From positions 15,239,627 through 15,303,626 of the forward strand of contig JAMKCF010000008.1 of assembly GCA_023634235.1 (NCBI GenBank): a stretch of DNA of 64,000 nucleotides. Direction: 5' to 3'. Numbering within the stretch: the stretch's first letter is position 1; every line of letters starts with the position of its first letter. Made by a program: the position numbers and the translations under genes. This DNA comes from Pisaster brevispinus. Taxonomy: Eukaryota > Echinodermata > Asteroidea > Forcipulatida > Asteriidae. The notes under the pieces were generated by a model. The model was given only the letters and a program-made list of their open reading frames with translations. It ran no database searches and was not told where the DNA came from. Shown here one piece after another: positions 12,184 through 24,651 of the stretch.

Positions 12184-15100
12184 ATTTTCCCTGGTTTTTG
12201 TTTTCCTATTTCTTTAAGGGGTGGGCCTAACATCCAGGCCGCTCGCCTCGCCTACAAAATCGTCAGCAACCCCAAACTCACGGGAGCGGGAGCCCTTGAA
12301 AAGGGCTTTACAGTGGTACTAAAATTGTGCAGATCCGATATTGCCCTGGGGGTGATTTGACCCTCCTTATTTTGTATGTGTGTCTTTTTACAGCAAAATC
12401 ACGTTTATGTTTTGCGGGGCTTTCGGAGTGTCCCCACTTGCTGGTCTTTTCCGGTGTGAAGCCTGCCCGCAACGGCCGTTAAAGTCTAATTTTTGGATGC
12501 AGGGATACCTAAGGCAGAGTCAGGCCAAAAAATCATCCCTCTAGCCCTCCTAGATCGGGAGTTATTCCCAAATTCATCGCACTTTTATTTTGGGCCACGA
12601 CCCTTGCCGGCACGACCTTGCTTCGCAGCCGGCCCCTGGTTTTTTTTTTTTTTTCAATTTTTCTTAGGGGAAGGCCAAACATCCAGGCCGTTCGCCTCGC
12701 CTACAGAATCGTCAGCGACCGCAAACTCACGGGAGAGGGATCCCTTGAAACGGGCTTTACAGTGGTACTAAAATTGTGCAGATTCGATATTGCCCTGAGG
12801 GTGATGTGACCCTCCTTATTTTGTATTTGTGTCTTTTTACAGCAAAATCAAGTTGATGTTTTGGGGGCTTTCGGAGTGTCCCCGCTTGCTGGTCTTTTCC
12901 GGTGTGAAGCCTCCCCGCAACGGCCGTAAAAGTCTCATTTTCGGATGCAGGGATACATAAGGCAGAGTCAGGTAAAAAAATCATCTCTCTAGCCCTCCTA
13001 GATCGGGACTTATTCCCAAAATCACCGCACTTTTATTTTGGGCCATTACCCCTGGTTTTTGTTTTCCTATTTCTCTAAGGGGAAGGCCTAACATCTAGGC
13101 CGCTCGCCTCGCCTACAGAATCGTCAGCGACCCCAAACTCACGGGAGAGGGAGCTCTTGAAACGGGCTTTACAGTGGTACTAAAATTGTGCAGATCCGAT
13201 ATTGCCCTGGGGGTGATTTGACCCTCCTTATTTTGTATGTGTGTCGTTTTACAGCAAAATCACGTTTATGTTTTGCGGGGCTTTCGGAGTGTCCCCGCTT
13301 GCTGGTCTTTTCCGGTGTGAAGCCTGCCCGCAACGGCCGTAAAAGTCTAATTTTTGGATGCAGGGATACCTAAGGCAGAGTCAGGCCAAAAAATCATCCC
13401 TCTAGCCCTCCTAGATCGGGAGTTATTCCCAAATTCATCGCACTTTTATTTTGGGCCACGACCCTTGCCGGCACGACCTTGCTTCGCAGCCGGCCCCTGG
13501 TTTTTTTTTTTTTTTTTCAATTTTTCTTAGGGGAAGGCCAAACATCCAGGCCGTTCGCCTCGCCTACAGAATCGTCAGCGACCGCAAACTCACGGGAGAG
13601 GGATCCCTTGAAACGGGCTTTACAGTGGTACTAAAATTGTGCAGATTCGATATTGCCCTGAGGGTGATGTGACCCTCCTTATTTTGTATTTGTGTCTTTT
13701 TACAGCAAAATCAAGTTGATGTTTTGGGGGCTTTCGGAGTGTCCCCACTTGCTGGTCTTTTCCGGTGTGAAGCCTCCCCGCAACGGCCGTAAAAGTCTAA
13801 TTTTCGGATGCAGGGATACATAAGGCAGAGTCAGGTAAAAAAATCATCTCTCTAGGCCTCCTAGATCGGGACTTATTCCCAAAATCACCGCACTTTTATT
13901 TTGGGCCATTACCCCTGGTTTTTGTTTTCCTATTTCTCTAAGGGGTCGGCCTAACATCCATGCCGCTCGCCTCGCCTACAAAATCGTCAGCGACCCCAAA
14001 CTCACGGGAGCTTTCGGAGTGTCCCCGCTTGCTGGTATTTTCCGGTGTGAAGCCTGCCCGCAACGGCCGTAAAAGTCTAATTTTTGGATGCAGGGATACC
14101 TAAGGCAGAGTCAGGCAAAAAAATCATCCCTCTAGCCCTCCTAGATCGGGAGTTATTCCCAAATTCATCGCACTTTTATTTTGGGCCATGACCCTTGCCG
14201 GCACGACCTTGCTTCGCAGCCGGCCCCTGTTTTTTTTTTTTTTTTTTTCAATTTTTCTTAGGGGTAGGCCTTACATCCAGGCCGCTCGCCTCGCCTACAG
14301 AATCGTCAGCGACCGCAAACTCACGGGAGAGGGAGCCCTTGAACGGGCTTTACAGTGGTACTAAAATTGTGCAGATTCGATATTGCCGTGGGGGTGATGT
14401 GACCCTCCTCATTTTGTATTTGTGTCTTTTTAGAGCAAAATCAAGTTGATGTTTTGCGGGGGCTTTCGGAGTGTCCCCGCTTGCTGGTCTTTTCCGGTGT
14501 GAAGCTTGCCCGCAACGGCCGTAAAAGTCTAATTTTCGGATGCAGCAATACCTAAGGCAGAGTCAGGCCAAAAAAATTTCCCTCTAGCCCTCCTAGATCG
14601 GGAGTTATTCCCAAATTCAGCGCACTTTTATTTTGGGCCATGACCCCTGCCGGCACGACCTTGCTTCGCAGCCGGCCCCTGGTTTTTTTTTTTTTTTTCA
14701 ATTTTTCTTAGGGGTAGGCCTTACATCCAGGCCGCTCGCCTCGCCTACAGAATCGTCAGCGACCCCAAACTTACGGGAGAGGGAGCCCTTGAAACGGGCT
14801 TTACAGTGGTATTAAAATTGTGCAGATCCGATATTGCCCTGGGGGTGATTTGACCCTCCTTATTTTGTATTTGTGTCTTTTTACAGCAAAATCACGTTCA
14901 TGTTTTGCGGGGCTTTCGGAGTGTCCCCGCTTGCTGGTCTTTTCCGGTGTGAAGCCTGCCCGCAACGGCCGTAAAAGTCAAATTTTCGGATGCAGGGATA
15001 CATCAGGCAGAGTCAGGTAAAAAAATCATCTCTCTAGCCCTCCTAGATCGGGACTTATTTCCAAAATCACCGCACTTTTATTTTGGGCCATTACCCCTGG

Positions 15101-15240
15101 TTTTTGTTTTCCTATTTCTCTAAGGGGTAGGCCTAACATCCAGGCCGCTCGCTTCGCCTACAGAATCGTCAGCGACTCCAAACTCACAGGAGTGGGAGCC
15201 CTTGAAGCGGGCTTTACAGTGGTACTAAAATTGTGCAGAT
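12184..15240 (+). repeat. A/B block, second copy of the 1-3470 segment
   Basis: Units: A 12184-12596, B 12597-13044, A 13045-13457, B 13458-13907, truncated A 13908-14187, B 14188-14639, B 14640-15089, A from 15090. The opening GCCATTTTCCCTGG matches the sequence at base 1. Openings (GGCCACGACC), AGCTCTTG, GATCCCTTG and the truncated unit match the first copy. It lacks one A unit relative to it. Beyond about 15240 the two segments carry different variants. Confidence 0.9.
13908..14187 (+). repeat. Truncated class A unit (280 bp), copy of 2137-2416
   Basis: It has the same CTCACGGGAGC to TTTCGGAGTG junction as 2137-2416, here at about 14010-14012, and the same neighbouring B unit containing GCCCTTGAACGGGC with one A lost. 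Inherited by block duplication, not an independent deletion. Confidence 0.95.
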
Positions 15241-15502
15241 CCGATATTGCCCTGGGGGTGATTTGACCCTCCTTATTTTGTATGTGTGTCTTTTTACAGC
15301 AAAATCACGTTGATGTTTTGCGGGGCTTTCGGAGTGTCCCCGCTTGCTGGTCTTTTCCGGTGTGAAGCCTGCCCGCAACGGCCATAAAAGTCTAATTTTC
15401 GGATGCAGGGATACCTAAGGCAGAGTCAGGCCAACAAATCATCCCTCTAACCCTCCTAGATCGGGAGTTATTCCCAAATTCACCGCACTTTTATTTTGGG
15501 AC

Positions 15503-17633
15503 ATGACCCCTGCCGGCACGACGTTGCATCGCAGCCGTCTCCTGTTTTTTTTTTTTTTCAATTTTTCTTAGGGGTAGGCCTAACATCCAGGCCGCTCGCC
15601 TTGCCTACATAATCGTCAGCGACCCCAAACTCACGGGAGAGGGAGCCCTTGAAACGGGCTTTACAGTGGTACTAAAATTGTGCAGATTCAATATTGCCTC
15701 GGGGGTGGTGTGACCCTCCTTATTTTGTATTTGTGTCTTTTTACAGCAAAATCAAGTTGATGTTTTGGGGGGCTTTCGGAGTGTCCCCGCTTGCTGGTCT
15801 TTTCCGGTGTGAAGCCTCCCCGCAACGGCCGTAAAAGTCTAATTTTCGGATGCAGGGATACCTAAGGCAGAGTCAGGTAAAACAATCATCTCTCTAGCCC
15901 TCCTTGATCGGGACTTATTCCCAAAATCACCGCACTTTTATTTTAGGCCATTACCCCTGGTTTTTGTTTTCCTATTTCTCTAAGGGAAGGGCCTAACATC
16001 CAGGCCGCTCGCCTCGCCTACAGAATCGTCAGCGACCCCAAACTCACGGGAGAGGGAGCCCTTAAAACGGGCTATACAGTGGTACTAAAATTGTGCAGAT
16101 CCGATTTTGCCCTGGGGGTGATTTGACCCTCCTTATTTTGTATGTGTGTCTTTTTTTTACAGCAAAATCAAGTTGATGTTTTGCGGGGCTTTCGGAGTGT
16201 CCCCGCTTGCTGGTCTCTTCCGGTGTGAAGCCTGCCTGCAACGGCCGTAAAAGTCTAATTTTCGGATGCAGGGATACCTAAGGCAGAGTCAGGTAAAAAA
16301 ATCATCTCTCTAGCCCTCCTAGATCGGGACTTATTCCCAAAATCACCGCACTTTTATTTTGGGCCATTACCCCTGGTTTTTGTTTTCCTATTTCTCTAAG
16401 GGGTTGGCCTAACATCCAGGCCGCTCGCCTCGCCTACAGAATCGTCAGCAATCCCAAACTCACGGGAGAGGGAGCCCTTAAAACGGGCTTTACAGTGGTA
16501 CTAAAATTGTGCAAATCCGATATTGCCCTGGGGTGATTTGACCCTCCTTATTTTGTATGTGTGTCTTTTTACAGCAAAATCACGTTGATGTTTTGCGGGG
16601 CTTTCAGAGTGTCCCCGCTTGCCTGTCTTTTCCGGTGTGAAGCCTGCCCGCAACGGCCGTAAAAGTCTAATTTTCGGATGCAGGGATACCTAAGGCAGAG
16701 TCAGGCCAAAAAATCATCCTTCTAGCCCTCCTAGATCGGGAGTTATTCCCAAATTCACCGCACTTTTATTTTGGGCCATGACCCCTGCCGGCACGACCTT
16801 GCTTCGCAGCCGGCCCCTGGTTTTTTTTTTCTTTTTTTTCTTAAGGGTAGGCCTTACATCCAGGCCGCTCGCCTCGTCTACAGAATCGTCAGCGACCCCA
16901 AACTCACGGGAGAGGGAGCCCTTGAAACGGGCTTTACAGTGGTACTAAAACTGTGCAGATTCGATATTGCCCTGGGGCTGATGTGACCCTCCTTATTTTG
17001 TATTTGTGTCTTTTTACAGCAAAATCACGGTGATGTTTTGGGGGGCTTTCGGAGTGTCCCCGCTTGCTGGTCCTTTCCGGTGTGAAGCCTGCCCGCAACG
17101 GTCGTAAAAGTCTAATTTACGGATGCAGGGATACTTAAGGCAGAGTCAGGTAAAACATAATCTCTCTAGCCCTCCTAGATCGGGACTTATTCCCAAAATC
17201 ACAGCACTTTTATTTTGGGCCATTACCCCTGGTTTTTGTTTTCCTATTTCTCTAAGGGGTGGACCTAACATCCAGGCCGCTCGCCTCGTCTACAGAATCG
17301 TCAGCAACCCCAAACTCACGGGAGAGGGAGCCCTTGAAACGGGCTTTACAGTGGTACTAAAATTGTGCAGATCCGATATTGCCCTGGGGTGATTTGACCC
17401 TCCTTATTTTGTATGTGTGTCTTTTTACAGCAAAATCACGTTGATGTTTGGCGGGGCTTTCGGAGTGTCCCCGCTTGTTGGTCTTTTCCGGTGTGAAGCC
17501 TGCCCGCAACGGCCGTAAAAGTCTAATTTTCGGAAGCAGGGATACCTTAGGCAGAGTCAGGTAAAAAAATCATCCCTCTAGCCCTCCTAGATCGGGAGTT
17601 ATTCCCAAATTCAACGCACTTTTATTTTGGGCC
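15503..17633 (+). repeat. B-A-A-B-A block
   Basis: B 15503-15949 opens GGGACATGACC and has a damaged GC block (GACGTTGCATCGCAGCCGTC). Next come A 15950-16365 (TTTTAGGCC marker, CTAAGGGAAGGG), A 16366-16777 (GGGGTTGGCC), B 16778-17221 (T tract interrupted by C, CTTAAGGG, CGTCTACAG) and A 17222-17633 (CGTCTACAG, TTTGGCGGGG). The last four recur at 44.8-47.8 kb with an offset near 30134 bp at their distal end. Confidence 0.9.
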
Positions 17634-20600
17634 ATGACCCCTGCAGGAACGACCTTGCTTCGCAGCCGGCCCCTGTTTTTTTTTTTTTTTCAATTTTTCT
17701 TAGGGGTAGGCCTAACATCCAGGCCGCTCGCCTCGCCTACAGAATCGTCAGCGATCCCAAACTCACGGGAGAGGGAGCCCTTGAAACGGGCTTTACAGTG
17801 GTACTAAAATTGTGCAGATCCGATATTGCCCTGGGGTGATTTTACCCTCCTTATTTTGTATGTGTGTCTTTTTACAGCAAAATCATGTTGATGTTTTGCG
17901 GGGCTTTCAGAGTGTCCCCGCTAGCTAGTCTTTTCCGGTGTGAAGCCTGCCAGCAACGGCCGTAAAAGTCTAATTTTCAGATGCAGGGATACCTAAGGCA
18001 GAGTCAGGTAAAAAATCATCTCTCTAGCACTCCTAGATCGGGACTTATTCCCAAAATCACAGCTCTTTTATTTTGGGCCATTACCCCTGGTTTTTGTTTT
18101 CCTATTTCTTTAAGGGGTGGGCCTAACATCCAGGCCGCTCGCCTCGCCTACAGAATCGTCAGCGACCCCAAACTCACGGGAGAGGGAGCCCTTGAAACGG
18201 GCTTTACAGTGGTACTAAACTTGTGCAGATTCGATATTGCCCTGGGGGTGATGTGACCCTCCTTATTTTGTATTTGTGTCTTTTTACAGCAAAATCAAGT
18301 TGATGTTTTGGGGGGCTTTCGGAGTGTCCCCGCTTGCTGGTCTTTTCCGGTATGAAGCCTACCCGCAACTGCCGTGAAAGGCTAATTTTCGGATGCAGGG
18401 ATACCTAAGGCAGAGTCAGGTAAAAAAATCATCCCTCTAGCCCTCCTAGATTGGGAGTTATTACCAAATTCACCGCACTTTTATTTTGGGCCATGACCCC
18501 TGCCGGCACGACCTTGCTTCGCAGCCGGCCCCTGGAGTTTTTTTTTTTTTTTTCAATTTTTCTTAGGGGTAGGCCTAACATCCAGGTCGCTCGCCTCGCC
18601 TACAAAATCGTCAGCGACCCCAAACTCATAGGAGAGGGAGCCCTTGAAACGGGCTTTACAGTGATACTAAAATTGTGCAGATCCGATATTGCCCTGGGGG
18701 TGATGTGACCCTCCTTATTTTGTATTTGTGTCTTTTTACAGCAAAATCAAGTTGATGTTTTGGGGGGCTTTCGGAGTGTCCCCGCTTGCTGATCTTTTCC
18801 GGTGTGAAGCCTGCCCGCAACGGCCGTAAAAGTCTAATTTTCGGATGCAAGGATACCTAAGGCAGAGTCAGGTAAAAAAATCATATCTCTAGCCCTCCTA
18901 GATCGGGACTTATTCCCAAAATCACCGCACTTTTATTTTGGGTCATTACACCTGGTTTTTGTTTTCCTATTTCTCCTCAGGGGTCGGCCTAACATCCAGG
19001 CCGCTCGCCTCGCCTACAGAATCGTCAGCAATTCCAAACTCACGGGAGAGGGAGCCCTTAAAACGGGCTTTACAGTGGTACTAAAATTGTGCAGATCCGA
19101 TATTGCCCTGGGGGTGATTTGACCCTGCTTATTTTGTATGTGTGTCTTTTTACAGCAAAATCACGTTGATGTTTTGCGGGGCTTTCGGAGTGTCCCCGCT
19201 TGCTGGTCTTTTCCGGTGTGAAGCCTGCCCGCAACGGCCGTAAAAGTCTAATTTTCGGATGCAGGGATACCTTAGGCAGAGTCAGGTAAAAAAATCATCC
19301 CTCTAACCCTCCTAGATCGGGAGTTATTCCCAAATTCAACGCACTTTTATTTTGGGCCATGACCCCTGCAGGAACGACCTTGCTTCGCAGCCGGCCCCTG
19401 TTTTTTTTTTTTTTTTCAATTTTTCTTAGGGGTAGGCCTAACATCCAGGCCGCTCGCCTCGCCTACAGAATCGTCAGCGATCCCAAACTCACGGGAGAGG
19501 GAGCCCTTGAAACGGGCTTTACAGTGGTACTAAAATTGTGCAGATCCGATATTGCCCTGGGGTGATTTTACCCTCCTTATTTTGTATGTGTGTCTTTTTA
19601 CAGCAAAATCATGTTGATGTTTTGCGGGGCTTTCAGAGTGTCCCCGCTAGCTAGTCTTTTCGGTGTGAAGCCTGCCAGCAACGGCCGTAAAAGTCTAATT
19701 TTCAGATGCAGGGATACCTAAGGCAGAGTCAGGTAAAAAATCATCTCTCTAGCACTCCTAGATCGGGACTTATTCCCAAAATCACAGCACTTTTATTTTG
19801 GGCCATTACCCCTGGTTTTTGTTTTCCTATTTCTTTAAGGGGTGGGCCTAACATCCAGGCTGCTCGCCTCGCCTACAGAATCGTCAGCGACCCCAAACTC
19901 ACGGGAGAGGGAGCCCTTGAAACGGGCTTTACAGTGGTACTAAACTTGTGCAGATTCGATATTGCCCTGGGGGTGATGTGACCCTCCTTATTTTGTATTT
20001 GTGTCTTTTTACAGCAAAATCAAGTTGATGTTTTGGGGGGCTTTCGGAGTGTCCCCGCTTGCTGGTCTTTTCCGGTATGAAGCCTACCCGCAACTGCCGT
20101 GAAAGGCTAATTTTCGGATGCAGGGATACCTAAGGCAGAGTCAGGTAAAAATATCATCCCTCTAGCCCTCCTTGATTGGGAGTTATTACCAAATTCACCG
20201 CACTTTTATTTTGGGCCATGACCCCTGCCGGCACGACCTTGCTTCGCAGCCGGCCCCTGGAGTTTTTTTTTTTTTTTTTCAATTTTTCTTAGGGGTAGGC
20301 CTAACATCCAGGTCGCTCGCCTCGTCTACAAAATCGTCAGCGACCCAAAACTCACGGGAGAGGGAGCCCTTGAAACGGGCTTTACAGTGGTACTAAAATT
20401 GTGCAGATCCGATATTGCCCTGGGGGTGATGTGACCCTCCTTATTTTGTATTTGTGTCTTTTTACAGCAAAATCAAGTTGATGTTTTGGGGGGGCTTTCG
20501 GAGTGTCCCCGCTTGCTGGTCTTTTCCGGTGTGAAGCTTGCCCGCAACGGCCGTAAAAGTCTAATTTTCGGATGCAAGGATACCTAAGGCAGAGTCAGGT

Positions 20601-21085
20601 AAAAAAATCATATCTTTAGCCCTCCTAGATCGGGACTTATTCCCAAAATCACCGCACTTTTATTTTGTGTCATTACACCTGGTTTTTGTTTTCCTATTTC
20701 TCCTCAGGGGTCGGCCTAACATCCAGGCCACTCGCCTCGCCTACAGAATCGTCAGCAACCCCAAACTCACAGGAAAGGGAGCCCTTGAAACGGGCTTTAC
20801 AGTGGTACTAAAATTGTGCAGATCCGATATTGCCCTGGGGGTGATTTGACCCTGCTTATTTTGTATGTGTGTCTTTTTACAGCAAAATCACGTTGATGTT
20901 TTGCGGGGCTTTCGGAATGTCCCCGCTTGCTGGTCTTTTCCGGTGTGAAGCCTGCCCGCAACGGCCGTAAAAGTCTAAATTTCGGATGCAGGGATACCTA
21001 AGGCAGAGTAAGGTAAAAAAATCAACCCTCTAGCCCATCTAGATCGGGAGTTATTTCAAAATTCACCGCACTTTTATTTTGGGCC
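17634..21085 (+). repeat. B-A-B-A tetrameric higher-order repeat (1725 bp, two copies)
   Basis: Copy 1 is 17634-19358 and copy 2 is 19359-21085. Corresponding boundaries (17633/19358, 18079/19804, 18492/20217, 18944/20671) are 1725-1727 bp apart. Private shared variants are CTGCAGGAACGACC, ATCATGTTGATG, CTAGCTAGTC, TACTAAACTTGTG, CAACTGCCGTGAAAGGC, CCTGGAGTTTT and the GGGTC or TGTGTC marker with CTCCTCAGGGG. The block was copied again at 47.8-50.7 kb. Confidence 0.9.
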
Positions 21086-24000
21086 ATGACCCCTGCCGGT
21101 ACGACCTTGCTTCGCAGCCGGCCCCTGGTTTTTTTTTTCAATTTTCTTAGGGGTAGGCCTAACATCCAGGCCGTTCGCCTCGCTTACAGAATCGTCAGCG
21201 ACCCCAAACTCACGGGAGAGGGAGCCCTTGCAACGGGCTTTACAGTGGTATTAAAATTGTGCAGATCCGATATTGCCCTGGGGGTGATTTGACCCTACTT
21301 ATTTTGTATATGTGTCTTTTTACAGCAAAATCACGTTGATGTTTTGCGGGGCTTTCGGAGTGTCCCCGCTTGCTGGTCTTTTCCGGTGTGAAGCCTGCCC
21401 GCAACGGCCGTAAAAGTCAAATTTTCGGATGCAGGGATACCTAAGGCAGAGTCAGGTAAAAAAATCATCCCTCTAACCCTCCTAGATCGGGAGTTATTCC
21501 CAAATTCACCGCACTTTTATTTTGGGCCATGACCCCTACCGGCACGACCTTGCTTCGCAGCCGGCCCCTGGAGTTTTTTTTTGCTTTTTTTTCAATTTTT
21601 CTTAGGGGTAGGCCTAACATCCAGGTCGCTCGCCTCGCCTACAAAATCGTCAGCGACCCCAAACTCATGGGAGAGGGAGCCCTTGAAACGGGCTTTACAG
21701 TGGTACTAAAATTGTGCAGATCCGATATTGCCCTGGGGGTGATTTGACCCTCCTTATTTTGTATGTGTGTCTTTTTACATCAAAATCACGTTGATGTTTT
21801 GCGGGGTTTTCGGAGTGTCCCCGCTTGCTGGTCTTTTCCGGTGTGAAGCCTGCCCGCAACGGCCGTAAAAGTCTAAATTTCGGATGCAGGGATACCTAAG
21901 GCAGAGTAAGGTAAAAAAATCAACCCTCTAGCCCTCCTAGATCGGGAGTAATTCCCAAATTCACCGCACTTTTATTTTGGGCCATGACCCCTGCCGGTAC
22001 GACCTTGCTTCGCAGCCGGCCCCTGGGTTTTTTTTTTCAATTTTCTTAGGGGTAGGCCTAACATCCAGGCCGTTCGCCTCGCTTACAGAATCGTCAGCGA
22101 CCCCAAACTCACGGGAGAGGGAGCCCTTGCAACGGGCTTTACAGTGGTATTAAAATTGTGCAGATCCGATATTGCCCTGGGGGTGATTTGACCCTGCTTA
22201 TTTTGTATGTGTGTCTTTTTACAGCAAAATCACGTTGATGTTTTGCGGGGCTTTCAGAGTGTCCCCGCTTGCTGGTCTTTTCCGGTGTGAAGTCTGCCCG
22301 CAACGGCCGTAAAAGTCAAATTTTCGGATGCAGGGATACCTAAGGCAGAGTCAGGTAAAAAAATCATCCCTCTAACCCTCCTAGATCGGGAGTTATTCCC
22401 AAATTCACCGCACTTTTATTTTGGGCCATGACCCCTACCGGCACGACCTTGCTTCGCAGCCGGCCCCTGGAGTTTTTTTTGTTTTTTTTCAATTTTTCTT
22501 AGGGGTAGGCCTAACATCCAGGTCGCTCGCCTCGCCTACAAAATCGTCAGCGACCCCAAACTCATGGGAGAGGGAGCCCTTGAAACGGGCTTTACAGTGG
22601 TACTAAAATTGTGCAGATCCGATATTACCCTGGGGGTGATTTGACCCTCCTTATTTTGTATGTGTGTCTTTTTACAGCAAAATCACGTTGATGTTTCGCG
22701 GGGTTTTCGGAGTGTCCCCGCTTGCTGGTCTTTTCCGGTGTGAAGCCTGCCCGCAACGGCCGTAAAAGTCTAATTTTTGGATGCAGGGATACCTAAGGCA
22801 GAGTAAGGTGAAAAAATCATCCCTCTAGCCCTCCTAGATCGGGAGTTATTCCCAAATTCACCGCACTTTTATTTTGGGCCATGACCCCTGCCGGCACGAC
22901 CTTGCTTCGCAGCCGGCCCCTGGGGTTTTGGTTTTTTTTCAATTTTTCTTAGGGGTAGGCCTTACATCCAGGCCTCTCGCCTCGCCTACAGAAACGTCAG
23001 CGACTCCAAACTCACGGGAGAGGGAGCCCTTGAAACGGGCTTTACAGTGGTATTAAAATTGTGCAGATTCGATATTGCCCTGGTGGTGATGTGACGCTCC
23101 TTATTTTGTATTTGTGTCTTTTTACAGCAAAATCAAGTTGATGTTTTGGGGGGCTTTCGGAGTGTCCCCGCTTGCTGGTCTTTTCCGGTGTGAAGCCTGC
23201 CCGCAACGGCCGTAAAAGTCTAATTTTTGGATGCAAGGATACCTAAGGCAGAGTCAGGTAAAAAAATCATCCCTCTAACCCTCCTAGATCGGGAGTTATT
23301 CCCAAATTCACTGCACTTTTATTTTGGGCCATGACCCCTACCGGCACGACCTTGCTTCGCAGCCGGCCCCTGGAGTTTGTTTTGCTTTTTTTTCAATTTT
23401 TCTTAGGGGTAGGCCTAACATCCAGGTCGCTCGCCTCGCCTACAAAATCGTCAGCGACCCCAAACTCATGGGAGAGGGAGCCCTTGAAACGGGCTTTACA
23501 GTGGTACTAAAATTGTGCAGATCCGATATTGACCTGGGGGTGATTTGACCCTCCTTATTTTGTATATGTGTCTTTTTACAGCAAAATCACGTTGATGTTT
23601 TGCGGGGCTTTCGGAGTGTCCCCGCTTGCTGGTCTTTTCCGGTATGAAGCCTGCCCGCAACGGCCGTAAAAGTCTAATTTTCGGATGCAGGGATACCTAA
23701 GGCAGAGTCAGGTAAAAAAATCATCCCTCTAACCCTCCTAGATCGGGAGTTATTCCCAAATTCACCGCACTTTTATTTTGGGCCATGACCCCTACCGGCA
23801 CGACCTTGCTTCGCAGCCGGCCCCTGGAGTTTGTTTTGCTTTTTTTTCAATTTTTCTTAGGGGTAGGCCTAACATCCAGGTCGCTCGCCTCGACTACAAA
23901 ATCGTCAGCGACCCCAAACTCATGGGAGAGGGAGCCCTTGAAACGGGCTTTACAGTGGTACTAAAATTGTGCAGATCCGATATTGCCCTGGGGGTGATTT

Positions 24001-24238
24001 GACCCTCCTTATTTTGTATTTGTGTCTTTTTACAGCAAAATCAAGTTGATGTTTTGGGGGGCTTTCGGAGTGTCCCCGCTTGCTGGTCTTTTCCGGTGTG
24101 AAGCCTGCCCGCAACGGCCGTAAAAGTCTAATTTTTGGATGCAAGGATACCTAAGGCAGAGTCAGGTAAAAAAATCATCTCTCTAGCCCTCCTAGATCGG
24201 GACTTATTTCAAAAATCCACGCATTTTTATTTTGGGCC
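21086..24238 (+). repeat. Run of seven consecutive class B units
   Basis: B units 21086-21528, -21983, -22427, -22880, -23330, -23784, -24238 follow without an A unit. Three B subtypes recur: one with CCTGGAGTTT and CAGGTCGCTC (454 bp), one with GGTACGACC, CAATTTTCTTAG and CTTGCAACGGG (445 bp), and one with CCTGGGGTTTTGG and CAGGCCTCTCGCC (450 bp). Many of these units keep a GGTAAAAAAA junction, so the usual link between that junction and a following A unit is lost here. Confidence 0.9.
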
Positions 24239-24651
24239 ATTTCACCTGGTTTTTGCTTTCCTATTTCTCTAAGGGGTGGGCCTAACATCCAGGCCGCTCG
24301 CCTCGCCTTCAGAATCGTCAGCGACCCCAAACTCACGGGAGAGGGAGCCCCTGAAACGGGCTTTACAGTGGTACTAAAATTGTGCAGATCCGATATTGAC
24401 CTGGGGGTGATTTGACCCTCCTTATTTTGTATATGTGTCTTTTTACAGCAAAATCACGTTGATGTTTTGCGGGGCTTTCGGAGTGTCCCCGCTTGCTGGT
24501 CTTTTCCGGTATGAAGCCTGCCCGCAACGGCCGTAAAAGTCTAATTTTCGGATGCAGGGATACCTAAGGCAGAGTCAGGTAAAAAAATCATCCCTCTAAC
24601 CCTCCTAGATCGGGAGTTATTCCCAAATTCACCGCACTTTTATTTTGGGCC

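Noticed and set aside
22300..23300. Telomere-like TAACCCTCC text
   Set aside because: It is a single-base variant (CTCTAACCCTCCTAG for CTCTAGCCCTCCTAG) in some units, not a tandem telomeric repeat.
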